Of a stretch of DNA of 52,325 nt, positions 28,725 to 37,194 are shown piece after piece (the stretch's first letter is position 1; each line of letters starts with the position of its first letter). A program made the position numbers and the translations under genes. The DNA comes from Candidatus Schekmanbacteria bacterium (lineage in GTDB: Bacteria; CSSED10-310; JACPHN01), in contig JACPHN010000137.1 of the NCBI GenBank assembly GCA_016188575.1, forward strand, positions 1 to 52,325, read 5' to 3'. The notes beneath the pieces were generated by a model. It had not been told where the DNA came from. It was given only the letters and a program-made list of their open reading frames with translations, and made no database searches.

Positions 28725-29363
28725 ATGAAGAGAAGGTCATGGAGCGATTTGTGGCGTCGTGATGACGCGAGGCGTCACGCGGGACCCGTGGCTGCGCTCC
28801 GCTCCGGCGATGCGCTTGCCCCGTCCGGTGCCCACCTGGCCGGTGCGGTGGGGCTCGAGCAGCTTCTCGGCGACTCCGCGTCCGCGCTGTGGCAGACCAG
28901 CCAGTCGCTGCACGTCGTGCTCTCCGCCTTCGTGCTCTTTGGCCTGTTCATCGCCTGGTATGCGTGGCAGGAGCTGGCGGCGAGCCGCCATGACGGCGAC
29001 GCGAGCGCTCGGCGCCCGCGCTGGCGCGCGGATGACGCCGAGCGGCGGTCGCGCACGGTCGATGCCGTCACCTGCCTGACGCTGACCATTCCCCTCACGG
29101 CCGCGGCCAAGTGGTCGTGGGTATCTGCCGAAGAGCCCACCGATGGTGTGCGCGAAAGACTCGCGCGCCTGCTGCGCGGCAGCGACCGCGTCTGCTACCC
29201 GCTCGTGGCGCCCGATCGCGTCGTGTACGCGATCGAGCTCGCCGCCGGCGCCGAAGATGCGCGCGCCGTCATGCGACGCCTCGAAGCGGCGTTCGATGCC
29301 GTAACGGACCGCCCTGAAACCATCGAATGGGTTTTTTGCGGCCTTACTGCAACCCGGCACTGA
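28725..29363 (+). CDS. Hypothetical single-pass membrane protein
   Basis: 212 residues. A clear TM helix (SLHVVLSAFVLFGLFIAWYA, about 65-85) follows a variable N-terminus; a weaker hydrophobic patch lies near 125. The C-terminal part is alpha/beta (RVVYAIELAAGAEDARAVMR). The start at 28725 has a close GAGAGG. No family recognised. Its 3' end overlaps the convergent YhhN gene by 20 bp. Confidence 0.55.
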   Translation: MKRRSWSDLWRRDDARRHAGPVAALRSGDALAPSGAHLAGAVGLEQLLGDSASALWQTSQSLHVVLSAFVLFGLFIAWYAWQELAASRHDGDASARRPRWRADDAERRSRTVDAVTCLTLTIPLTAAAKWSWVSAEEPTDGVRERLARLLRGSDRVCYPLVAPDRVVYAIELAAGAEDARAVMRRLEAAFDAVTDRPETIEWVFCGLTATRH

Positions 29364-29985
29364 GCGCAAACAGGACTTGGGCGAGATAGTATGTCGGCGC
29401 GCCCCACGCCTTGTTAGCGAATCCTCGCCGCACGAAGCGGTGCCGCGCCACGGCCAGATCGGAAACGAAAAACAACAGCGCTGCAAGTAGCAGGCGCGAC
29501 CTCCCCGCACCGCCACCGTACGCCCCTGCCGCGGTCGCTGCCATCGCGGTCACGATCAGAATGTAGCCGGCGACGGGCGACTGCAGCCGCGCCCCGACGT
29601 ACGGCAGCAGCCAACGCATGACCACGAGCGCCACGATCGCCAGCGGGACGGCCGCGACAAAGAGATGAGGCAGCGAGACCCCGAGCGCGATGAAGGCCGC
29701 AACAAACGCCAGGTGGGCAGCGGCAAAACTGGCCAGGCCGCAGGCGAACACCGCCTCGCGCCCGGAGAGCAAGAACACGTCCCCAAACCACGACAGCGCG
29801 AGCGCCACCAGCAGCGCGCACACGTACGGCGTGGCGTTCGGCGCCATTCCCACTGCGCACACCAAGAACGCGCTCGATGCCACGATTTTTGCGGCGCACA
29901 CGCCACCGAATCGCTGCCGATACTCCGCCCACAGCATGGCGGTGACGCCGACGAAGACGATGCCAATCCAGATTCCGGGCGACAC
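29344..29985 (-). CDS. YhhN/TMEM86-family membrane protein (lysoplasmalogenase-like)
   Basis: 213 residues, about eight TM helices. Family landmarks are present: an early KIVASSAFL helix, ALSWFGDVFLL (polar GD in membrane), AAHLAFVAAF and the C-terminal FFVSDLAVARHRF...PTYYLAQVLFAL. Eukaryotic TMEM86 enzymes hydrolyse the vinyl-ether bond of lysoplasmalogens; bacterial homologues are often inferred to do the same, but I cannot show the substrate. Divergent from the regulator gene at 30209, with a palindrome-rich AT tract between. Confidence 0.8.
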   Translation of the reverse strand: MSPGIWIGIVFVGVTAMLWAEYRQRFGGVCAAKIVASSAFLVCAVGMAPNATPYVCALLVALALSWFGDVFLLSGREAVFACGLASFAAAHLAFVAAFIALGVSLPHLFVAAVPLAIVALVVMRWLLPYVGARLQSPVAGYILIVTAMAATAAGAYGGGAGRSRLLLAALLFFVSDLAVARHRFVRRGFANKAWGAPTYYLAQVLFALSAGLQ

Positions 29986-30047
29986 GATCCTCCCTTTGCT
30001 CGGGTCGCTATCAGTAAGAACTGCACCGTAGCGCCATTGCCGCCCGC

Positions 30048-30057
30048 CCGCAAGCGG
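30048..30057. repeat. Isolated CCGCAAGCGG palindrome
   Basis: Exact copy of the 10-bp core shared with 242-251, 10151-10160 and 21825-21834, here followed by a C-run, in the YhhN/regulator intergenic region. Possibly a decayed repeat copy. Confidence 0.35.
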
Positions 30058-30081
30058 TGACTTCCCCCCAGGCTTGCGCCA

Positions 30082-30137
30082 ATCGTACGATCGTGGAGAG
30101 CAAGCAAATTTGCTTGCGGTGCAAGGTTTGCTTGCAC
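30082..30137. promoter_or_regulatory. Cluster of three perfect palindromes (operator candidates)
   Basis: ATCGTACGAT (30082-30091), GCAAGCAAATTTGCTTGC (30100-30117) and GTGCAAG-N5-CTTGCAC (30119-30137) stand side by side in the divergent intergenic region. The second and third share a CAAG/CTTG half-site theme. They are likely binding sites for a dimeric regulator controlling the gene at 30209, the YhhN gene, or both. Confidence 0.5.
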
Positions 30138-30138
30138 G

Positions 30139-30172
30139 TTGCGAAAATAACCCATCATGAACATTATGTTCA
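30139..30172 (+). promoter_or_regulatory. Candidate promoter with overlapping operator
   Basis: TTGCGA (30139-30144), 17 bp, CATTAT (30162-30167). The palindrome TGAACATTATGTTCA (30158-30172) covers the -10, the expected position for a repressor site. It lies about 40 bp before the start at 30209. Confidence 0.45.
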
Positions 30173-30208
30173 CAATAACCTTTATCGCGCGATTTCGGAG
30201 ATGTCGAC

Positions 30209-31777
30209 TTGACCGGTCACTCCATTCGGCTGGCCACGAACGCCGAGGACGCCCTCAAAGCCCTCAGCGAGATGACTCGCGTGCTCTCCAACACCGAAGT
30301 CGGCTTCTACCAGGCCGCCGATATCGCCATGCGCGAGCTCCAATCCGCCGTACACGCCTCGGCCGCGCTGCTTGCCGTGCCCGGCAAGGAAGGCGCCGAC
30401 CCCGTTATCCTGGCCCAGAAAAACGTCCGCGGACTGCGCGCCTTCAGCGCCACGCTCTTGCGCAACACGCTTGCTAGCGAAAACCAAAACGCGGTCATCA
30501 CTACGCCTCCCGATTCCAGCAGCGTCGCGCGCCTGGTGATCACTTCGGTGCTCTGTGTCCCCGTCTGGCATGACAATCGCTCCGTCGGCGCGATCTATCT
30601 CGACCGCCGCGGACCCGGTGCTCCCCCCTTCGATGAGACCGCCTGTCGGCTCGCCGTGTGCTTCGCCCGCTCGCTGGCGCCTGCGATCGTCCTGCTCGGC
30701 GGCGTCGAACAGGACCGCGCGCGACTGCAGCGCATGCAGGCCGACTGCGAGGAAGCCCGCTCCGCCTCCGCTCACTTGCTCGGAATGTATTCCTTCGGCA
30801 CCATGGCGACCCAGAGCCATGCCTTCTCGGAGACTCTCCGCAACGCCGAGCGCGCCGCCCATTTCGATGTCGACGTCTTGTTGATGGGCGAGCAGGGCAC
30901 CGGTAAGGAACATCTCGCCCGCGCCATTCACACCGCCTCCGCGCGCGCCGCCGGGCGTTTTATCCCGGTGAGCTGCATTGGCATCCACGAGACGATCATC
31001 GAAACCGACTTGTTCGGCGCGCCCTCACCGCGCGATCAGCTCGCCGCCGCGCGCCGCCCCGGAGCCTTCGAACAGGCCAGCGGAGGCACGATCTTCCTCG
31101 ACGATTTCGATGGCCTGCCCCAATCGGTGCAGCCCAAGGTCCTGCGCGCCATCGAAACCCGGCGAATCTATCCCACCGGTGGCAGCGAGGAGGTCCCCGT
31201 CAACGTCAGGGTGATCGCCGCCACCACCGCGGATCTCTTCGAAGAAATCGAACGCGGCAGCCTGCGCGAGGATTTGCTCTTTCACCTCAACAAGATGACC
31301 ATCGACCTGCCGTCGCTTCGCGATCGCGCCGAAGACGTGCCGCTGCTTGCCGAGCATTTTCTCAGGCTCGAGGCCGCGCAAATCGGTCGGACGGATCTCA
31401 AGGGGTTCGACGCCGCCGCGCTGCGCCGCCTGTCCGCGTACGATTGGCCCGGAAACCTGCGCGAGCTCAAGAGCGTCATAGGTCGCGGCGCGATTCTGAG
31501 CAAGGGCCCCATGATCCGTCTCGGCGACGTGGCTCCCTCCCTGGCGCCGTTTGGCCGCCGGCGCCGCGAGCGCATCCGCGGCGGCATGACCCTGCGCCAG
31601 CGCGTCATCAAGTACGAAGTCGATCTCATCCGCTCGGCGCTCACTCAGACCGGCACCATTGCCAGCGCCGCACGGCTGCTCGGCGTGCGCCGGCAGGCCC
31701 TGCAGCAACGGTGCCGCCGGCTGGGAATCGACGCGCCCAGGACGAAGGGGGGCGAGGGGGATGACGAGGAGGAGTGA
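30209..31777 (+). CDS. GAF - AAA+ - Fis-HTH regulator of the sigma-54-activator type, GAFTGA absent
   Basis: 522 residues from a TTG start at 30209 supported by CGGAG 8 bp upstream; an ATG at 30201 stops at once. GAF sensor (about 10-165), AAA+ core (about 195-430) with Walker A GEQGTGKE (about 227-234), C-terminal Fis-type HTH (IASAARLLGVRRQALQQRCR). Three departures from active relatives: the sigma-54 loop GAFTGA is replaced by GAPSPRDQLAAARRPG; Walker B is LDDF rather than LDE; and the arginine-finger motif reads DLLFHLN rather than DLYYRLN. It probably acts as a DNA-binding regulator without sigma-54 remodelling. It carries a rich palindrome cluster upstream. Confidence 0.85.
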   Translation: MTGHSIRLATNAEDALKALSEMTRVLSNTEVGFYQAADIAMRELQSAVHASAALLAVPGKEGADPVILAQKNVRGLRAFSATLLRNTLASENQNAVITTPPDSSSVARLVITSVLCVPVWHDNRSVGAIYLDRRGPGAPPFDETACRLAVCFARSLAPAIVLLGGVEQDRARLQRMQADCEEARSASAHLLGMYSFGTMATQSHAFSETLRNAERAAHFDVDVLLMGEQGTGKEHLARAIHTASARAAGRFIPVSCIGIHETIIETDLFGAPSPRDQLAAARRPGAFEQASGGTIFLDDFDGLPQSVQPKVLRAIETRRIYPTGGSEEVPVNVRVIAATTADLFEEIERGSLREDLLFHLNKMTIDLPSLRDRAEDVPLLAEHFLRLEAAQIGRTDLKGFDAAALRRLSAYDWPGNLRELKSVIGRGAILSKGPMIRLGDVAPSLAPFGRRRRERIRGGMTLRQRVIKYEVDLIRSALTQTGTIASAARLLGVRRQALQQRCRRLGIDAPRTKGGEGDDEEE

Positions 31778-31780
31778 GCC

Positions 31781-31890
31781 CTGAATCCACCGCCTCTTCG
31801 ACGTCGGCATGACAATGCCCCCTCCCGTAACTCCCCCCGCTTGCGCGGGGAGGTGAGGCAAGGGTCTTCGTAATGCGCATTCCGCGCGGG
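31781..31890 (-). repeat. Dispersed palindromic repeat, copy 3
   Basis: GAATCCACCGCCTCTTCGAC (31783-31802) matches copy 4; the hairpin CTCCCCCCGCTTGCGCGGGG (31831-31850) is the central palindrome; and 31851-31889 is the reverse complement of the GCGCGGAATGCGCAT / ACGAAGACCC block of copy 1. This copy links the two halves of the family. Confidence 0.7.
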
Positions 31891-31932
31891 TTGCGAGCGA
31901 ACCGGCGAGGGATTCGGATGAGCTCGCTCCCT

Positions 31933-31961
31933 TTGCGCGACCGGAGACGTTCCGCTAAACT
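31933..31961 (+). promoter_or_regulatory. Candidate sigma-70 promoter for the response-regulator gene
   Basis: TTGCGC (31933-31938), 17 bp, TAAACT (31956-31961), about 48 bp before the ATG at 32009. Confidence 0.35.
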
Positions 31962-32008
31962 GGCATCACCACCGGAGGTGCCGGCTTCGCTGCTAACCTG
32001 AGGCGCTC

Positions 32009-34093
32009 ATGGCAACATCCGCACTCATTCTCGATGACGACGAGTCCTTCCAGAAGCTGCTCTCGATCAGCATGGGAGCGCATGGTTGGGTCACCTATGG
32101 TGCGCGCCGCATCAGTGAAGCGCGCCGGATCCTCGCTCGGCACGTCGTTGACGTCGCGCTGATCGACGGGCTGTTACCGGATGGCAGCGGACTCGACTTC
32201 GTCGCCGAGCTCGGCCGCGAGCCCGGCGGACCGGTAATCGTCTTTCTCTCTGCATTCAGCGCGTTTCACGACACCGCGACCTACGCGTGGCTCAAGGAAA
32301 ACCACGGTATCCACTTGATCCGCCGCAAGCCCGTGGTTGTCGACGAGCTGATTCGGCAGGTTGAAGAGGCGCTCAGGGTGCACGGCGGCGGTGCCGCCGC
32401 CGGCGTCCGTGACCGCCCCAAAACCGGCCCGACCAGGCTTGGGGAGGCGGTGGCGAGGTTGCGGCGCGAGTGCCTCTCTCGCTCCGGGGAAACTGCACAG
32501 GTGCTGGCGCGCGAGATTACGCGCCTGCGCTCTCCCAGGCAACGGGAAGCTGCCGCCAAGAATGCGAGGTTTGTCGCGCACAAGATGAAAGGAAGCGCCG
32601 GCACGTTCGGTTTTGCGGATCTGGCGCAAAACATCGAGCAGCTCGAGGAGCTGCTTGGGCGCGTGGCCGACCAGCCGGCAGCGCTGGAGCCGGAGCTGTC
32701 GGTCGCGCTTGACTCCGCCATGGAGGCGATCTTGCGCGCGGTCACCCGATTGCTTGCTGCCGAGGCGGAGTCCGAACCGACGCCGTCCGCCGCGCCGGCG
32801 GTTCTCCCGCCGCAGACCCTCTCCAAGCCGGACCGGCCCGCGGCGAAAATCTTGCTGGTCGGCGCCGACCCCAGCCTGGCTGCTCGTGTGACCGAGGTTG
32901 CGCGGCATAGCTTTGTGCACACCGCGCTGGCGGCCAGCGTCGAAGAGGCCATGGATCCGGCGTTGCACGCCAACGTCGACGCCGCCCTGATCGTGATCGA
33001 CGAAGGCACGCTTGCCGCCGCCTTGGGGCTTGCCCGCTTTCTGCGGATGCTCCCGGGCCGCCGGCACCTGGGGCTCGCGTTTATGCTGCGGTCGGCCACG
33101 CCGAGCCTATGGCTCGCCGCGCTTGATGGCAATGCAACGCTTATCCTGGCCGAACCGTTTGCGGCAGACGAGCTAGGCGATGGGGTTCGCAGGCTGATTG
33201 CCCTGCCCTCCCGGCCGGAAGCGCGACTGCTCTTGGTGGCGCGTATGGAGCCCTCCGGATCGCTGCGACAGCTTCTGGAGGACGAGGGCCTGCGCGTGTT
33301 CGCCTGTGCGGATCCGGCTGACTCGGTCGCCGAGCTGGAGCGAGTCCGGCCCGACATTGTGCTGAGCGATCTCTTCCTGCCGCAACGCGCGGGCCTGGAC
33401 GTCTGCCGCCTGGTGCGCTCCCACCCGGAGTTTCGTGAGCTGCCGGTGTTGCTCCTGGTGCCGCGCGGGGCTGACGAGGTATTGGGGCCGGCTTTTCGCG
33501 CGGGGGCTTCCGACTACCTCAGTATGCCGCTCGTCGCCGAGGAGGTTGTGGCACGTGTCTGGTTGCATCTGGAGCGCGGCGCCATGGATCGGGAGGCGAA
33601 CCTGCTCGATGCGCTCACCGGCTTGTTGACCCGCTCGGCTTTTACGCGGGCGGGCCGCGGCACGCTCGCCGATTCGCGGCGCCGCGGTGGTGACTGCGCG
33701 GTGGCCATGATCGAAATCGACGGCATCGAGGGGATCATGCTCCAACACGGTCCACAGGTGGCCGACCACATCCTGGCGGTCGCGGGTAGGCTGCTGGCGA
33801 TGAAGACCCGTCTTGGCGACCTTTGCTGTCGCTGGGGGCAAGCGTCGTTCACGATCGCCTTCGCCGACGCCTCCGCGGCCAGGGCTACCGAGGTGCTCGA
33901 GCGGATACGGGCCGAGCTAGAAGGCCTGGTCTTTCGCGGCGCCGGCGGTGAGCCGGTCTCGGCTTCTTTCCGGGGTGTCGTGGTCGTAGCTGGTGCGGAC
34001 ACGCAGACCGTGGAAGAGCTGACGGCCGTGGCGCGTGAGCGCCTGGACTTGGCGATGCGCAGCACGGGCGCTGGCGTGACCGCTGCGCGCTGA
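32009..34093 (+). CDS. Multi-domain response regulator: REC - HPt - degenerate RECs - degenerate GGDEF
   Basis: 694 residues, ATG 32009 after GAGG. The first receiver (about 1-125) has the acid pocket DDD, the phospho-Asp in LIDGLLPDGSG and the conserved Lys (RRKPV), so it looks functional. An HPt domain follows (about 155-250) with the phospho-His in AHKMKGSAGTFG. A second receiver-like domain (about 285-400) is degenerate. The third (about 405-525) keeps an Asp (LSDLFLPQ) but loses the acidic pocket and the Lys. The C-terminal GGDEF-like domain starts DALTGLLTRSAF but has WGQAS where GGEEF should be, so no diguanylate cyclase activity is expected. A phosphorelay and scaffolding role is likely. 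The hybrid kinase encoded next is a candidate partner. Confidence 0.85.
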   Translation: MATSALILDDDESFQKLLSISMGAHGWVTYGARRISEARRILARHVVDVALIDGLLPDGSGLDFVAELGREPGGPVIVFLSAFSAFHDTATYAWLKENHGIHLIRRKPVVVDELIRQVEEALRVHGGGAAAGVRDRPKTGPTRLGEAVARLRRECLSRSGETAQVLAREITRLRSPRQREAAAKNARFVAHKMKGSAGTFGFADLAQNIEQLEELLGRVADQPAALEPELSVALDSAMEAILRAVTRLLAAEAESEPTPSAAPAVLPPQTLSKPDRPAAKILLVGADPSLAARVTEVARHSFVHTALAASVEEAMDPALHANVDAALIVIDEGTLAAALGLARFLRMLPGRRHLGLAFMLRSATPSLWLAALDGNATLILAEPFAADELGDGVRRLIALPSRPEARLLLVARMEPSGSLRQLLEDEGLRVFACADPADSVAELERVRPDIVLSDLFLPQRAGLDVCRLVRSHPEFRELPVLLLVPRGADEVLGPAFRAGASDYLSMPLVAEEVVARVWLHLERGAMDREANLLDALTGLLTRSAFTRAGRGTLADSRRRGGDCAVAMIEIDGIEGIMLQHGPQVADHILAVAGRLLAMKTRLGDLCCRWGQASFTIAFADASAARATEVLERIRAELEGLVFRGAGGEPVSASFRGVVVVAGADTQTVEELTAVARERLDLAMRSTGAGVTAAR

Positions 34094-34128
34094 CATCCCC
34101 GCGTGCTCGTGCGGCGGCGGTACAGCTC

Positions 34129-34157
34129 TTGAACCCCGCTGCGCGTCGCGCTAGATT
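34129..34157 (+). promoter_or_regulatory. Candidate sigma-70 promoter for the hybrid kinase gene
   Basis: TTGAAC (34129-34134), 17 bp, TAGATT (34152-34157). The open frame of the kinase extends back to this TTG, but if the promoter is real, translation must begin downstream, which favours GTG 34378. Confidence 0.4.
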
Positions 34158-34377
34158 ATGGTTAGCTGCGCCCGGCAGACTTCTTCTTGTAATCGGTAGC
34201 GGTGCCGGCGCGAGGGTGCTCTCAGGAGCGTGGACGAGGCCGCCACCGTGTGCGAGGCATGGTGCGGGGAGGTGCCGAAAGCGAGCGGCCCCGGCGGCTG
34301 TCGCGAGTCCGCGCGGAGCTGAAGAGACTGTGCGTCGTCAGCAGCCCATTCAGCGGTTCTTCTCAGGTAGGGCGACG

Positions 34378-36993
34378 GTGGACGATGCTCAGGTGACTTC
34401 GCGTGGTGTCTCGGCTGCACAGGCGGACAATGACGGAAGGGGGCGCGCATCCCCGCAGGTTGAATCGGCGGAGCTGATCTGCCACCTGCTGACCGAGCTG
34501 TCAGCGCGCGGCATTCGCCCGGGTTTGTGCGCGGTCGTCACTGCGATCTGTGAGGCGTTTGGTTTCTCAGGGGGGTGGGTCGTATACCGCTTGCCGACGG
34601 GCGAAAGCGAGACCGTGCGCGCGGTGTATCGCTTGCCGACGCCTTTGGATGAGCATGGCGAGGAGTTTTTCGCGGCCTATGGCCCGTGCACGGGCTGTTT
34701 GGGCGGACGTGAACAGACTGGAAAAGCAGTTGCGGTGGTGCAGTGTCACCGCGTGGCGAGGTATTCGCCTGACAACCGCGTGGTGTCCACGCTGCTGCGC
34801 GCCGGTGACAAGACGATTGGGGTGATGGACTTCCTGCTGCCGGCCACCTGCGATCTTTCCGCCGAAACGCTCCGCTTTCTCGGGCGGCTGGGCGGTCTGG
34901 CGGCCGCGAGCGTGGCGCACGCGCAAGCCGCCGAAGCGCTCGAGGTCCTCAATGTCACGCTCGAGCGCCGCGTCTATGAGCGCACCATCGAGCTGAAAAC
35001 GATTGCCGAGCTCACCGAGGAAGTTGCCCGAGTTGGCGACTTCGAGGCGCTGGCCGAGCTCATCGCGCGGAAGGTACGGCGCGCCGTGTCGCCCTCGGTC
35101 GCGGCCTGCCTGCTTGCCGTCGAGCGGCACGAGGTGTTCTGTATCGATCCGGCTGGCGGTGTGCCCGCGGGCACCGCGGACCAGGCACGCGCGGCCCTCG
35201 CTACCGGCCTTGCGCGCCTGCACCGCGACGCCGGTGCCGGCGCCCGGAAGGAGCCTCCGGCGCTCTTGCAGCTCGATCTCGGGACTGGAGAAATCGGCAG
35301 CCTGGCGCCTCGACCGGCGCTGGTCGCTGCTCCGCTCCTGGCCGAGGGTCTCCCCGTCGGCGTGCTCGCCATGAGCCGCTGCGATGGGACCGAGTTTTCC
35401 GAAGACCAGCTCAGCGTCTTTCACGCCATGTCGAACGTTGCGGAACATGCGGTGGAGCGTATTCAGCGACTGCGTTTGGCCGAGCAGCGCCGGTTCGAAC
35501 GCATCTTCCGCTATATGCCTGAAGGAATGGTGCTGCTCAGCGCGGCCGGGAGGCTGGAGGTCGCCAACCCGCTCGGACGGTCCTATCTGGACGTCCTCGC
35601 TGGCGCGCCCGCGATCGGCAATATCGTCGCGAAACTGGGTGACACCGACCTCGCCACGCTGCTCGCGGACGGCAAGGAACGAACGACCCATGAGGTGCGG
35701 ACAGTGACCGCCCCGCTACGGCGCTTTGAGATTGAAGTCGGCGCCATGGGGGACACTGGCGACGCCGAGCACTGGATTGTGCTGCTGCGGGACGTCACCG
35801 AAGAGCGGGAGCTGCTCTCCAAGGTCCAGGAGCGAGATCGCCTGGCCGCGGTCGGACAACTCGCCGCGGGGATTGCGCACGATTTCAACAACCTCCTGTC
35901 TGTGATCATCGGGAATGCGAGCTTGCTCGCCGCAACCGCCGACGCTTCACCGGATCTGCGGAGCGGTCTGGAGCGCATCGTCAAGACGGGGGGAGTTGGC
36001 GCCGACCTCGTCCGCCAGATCCTCGATTTCAGCCGTAAGTCCTTTCGCCGGCCCGTGCCACTCGACCTTGGCGGGGTTATTGATAGCTCTGCACAGCGTC
36101 TGGCGCAACTGCTTCCGGACCGCATCGAGCTCACTACGCGCATTGCTGGCGGCGGGCCCCATCGGATTTCCGGAGACGAGGCGCAAATCCGCCAGGCCCT
36201 GGCGAATTTGGCGCGCAACGCTCAGGAAGCCATGCCGGATGGTGGCGTGCTCGCCATCTCGCTCGACAGGTTCGAGCTCGCGGAGGATGAGGCTCCCCCG
36301 TGCGTGGACATGGCACCCGGAACCTGGATTCGCCTCGTCTTCGCGGACACGGGACGGGGAATCCCCCCGCAGCACATCGACCACATCTTCGAGCCCTTCT
36401 TTACGACCAAGCCAGCGCGACCGGCGTCGGGGCTGGGGCTTGCGCAGGTCTACGGCATCGTGAAGCAGCACGGCGGAGCGATCCAGGTCGATAGTCGCGT
36501 CACCATCGGCACCCGGCTCACCATTTTTTTCCCGGCGCTTCATGCCGACGAATCGGCGCCCGCGCCCAGCACGGCGCGGGCTGCTACCGCGCCCAACGAC
36601 ACTGTCCAGAAGCGGATTCTCCTGGTCGAGGACGATGACGATGTCCGCGAGACGCTGCAAATGATGCTCCGGGTGTTGGGGTACGAGGTCGCTACGGCGG
36701 GCAATGGGGGAGAGGCCCTGGCGTCATTCGGCGCGGGACCTCGCGTGCATGCCGTCGTGACGGATCTGGTAATGCCTGTCATGGATGGCATCACCCTGGC
36801 CGAATCGCTGCGGATACGCGCTCCGGATCTGCCGATTATCGTCATGACCGGGTATCAGCACAGCCGGGAAATCGATCGGCTGTTGCGGAACCTGGGTGTG
36901 CGCAGCATCTTCAAGCCAATCGCCGCCGGGGACCTGGCGGGTGAGCTTGCCGCCGTGCTCGGCCAGGCGTCTTCGCTACGTGGCGCGCAATGA
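34378..36993 (+). CDS. Cytoplasmic hybrid histidine kinase: GAF - GAF - PAS - HisKA - HATPase - REC
   Basis: 871 residues from GTG 34378; upstream codons read as Arg/Pro noise and contain the promoter. GAF 1 (about 30-180), coiled coil, GAF 2 (about 220-375), PAS (about 380-490, RIFRYMPEGMVLLSAAGRLE), HisKA with phospho-His in AAGIAHDFNNLLSVI (about 500), HATPase_c with QALANLARNAQEA, DTGRGIPP and GLGLAQVYGIVKQHGG, and a C-terminal receiver with DDDD pocket, phospho-Asp in VVTDLVMPVMDG and Lys in IFKPI. All catalytic residues are present. No TM segment, so it senses a soluble signal. It lies 0.3 kb downstream of the multi-domain response regulator. Confidence 0.85.
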   Translation: MDDAQVTSRGVSAAQADNDGRGRASPQVESAELICHLLTELSARGIRPGLCAVVTAICEAFGFSGGWVVYRLPTGESETVRAVYRLPTPLDEHGEEFFAAYGPCTGCLGGREQTGKAVAVVQCHRVARYSPDNRVVSTLLRAGDKTIGVMDFLLPATCDLSAETLRFLGRLGGLAAASVAHAQAAEALEVLNVTLERRVYERTIELKTIAELTEEVARVGDFEALAELIARKVRRAVSPSVAACLLAVERHEVFCIDPAGGVPAGTADQARAALATGLARLHRDAGAGARKEPPALLQLDLGTGEIGSLAPRPALVAAPLLAEGLPVGVLAMSRCDGTEFSEDQLSVFHAMSNVAEHAVERIQRLRLAEQRRFERIFRYMPEGMVLLSAAGRLEVANPLGRSYLDVLAGAPAIGNIVAKLGDTDLATLLADGKERTTHEVRTVTAPLRRFEIEVGAMGDTGDAEHWIVLLRDVTEERELLSKVQERDRLAAVGQLAAGIAHDFNNLLSVIIGNASLLAATADASPDLRSGLERIVKTGGVGADLVRQILDFSRKSFRRPVPLDLGGVIDSSAQRLAQLLPDRIELTTRIAGGGPHRISGDEAQIRQALANLARNAQEAMPDGGVLAISLDRFELAEDEAPPCVDMAPGTWIRLVFADTGRGIPPQHIDHIFEPFFTTKPARPASGLGLAQVYGIVKQHGGAIQVDSRVTIGTRLTIFFPALHADESAPAPSTARAATAPNDTVQKRILLVEDDDDVRETLQMMLRVLGYEVATAGNGGEALASFGAGPRVHAVVTDLVMPVMDGITLAESLRIRAPDLPIIVMTGYQHSREIDRLLRNLGVRSIFKPIAAGDLAGELAAVLGQASSLRGAQ

Positions 36994-37122
36994 CATTGGC
37001 AAGGTAGGGCCGTACGGGGCGTGGTTGGCGACGTGGCTGTTGGCGGCCCTGATAATCGTGCCGCGAAAGAGGTGAGGAGGCGGGTCCTCAGGCGCCTGGC
37101 CGAATCGATGTTTGATCCCGTC

Positions 37123-37150
37123 TTGACACTCGGGCACACTTCAGTGTCAA
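37123..37150. repeat. Inverted repeat between convergent genes
   Basis: TTGACACT (37123-37130) and AGTGTCAA (37143-37150), perfect 8-bp arms with a 12-nt spacer, lie between the 3' ends of the hybrid kinase gene and the DUF4214 gene. Possibly a bidirectional terminator; no T-run. Confidence 0.4.
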
Positions 37151-37194
37151 TGGGCACCGACCTCCCGGCAGTGGCCCGAGCAGCTCGCCGGCGG

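Noticed and set aside
34129-34377. N-terminal extension of the hybrid kinase
   Set aside because: Its first codon is the -35 box of a good promoter match and the codons read as Arg/Pro-rich noise.
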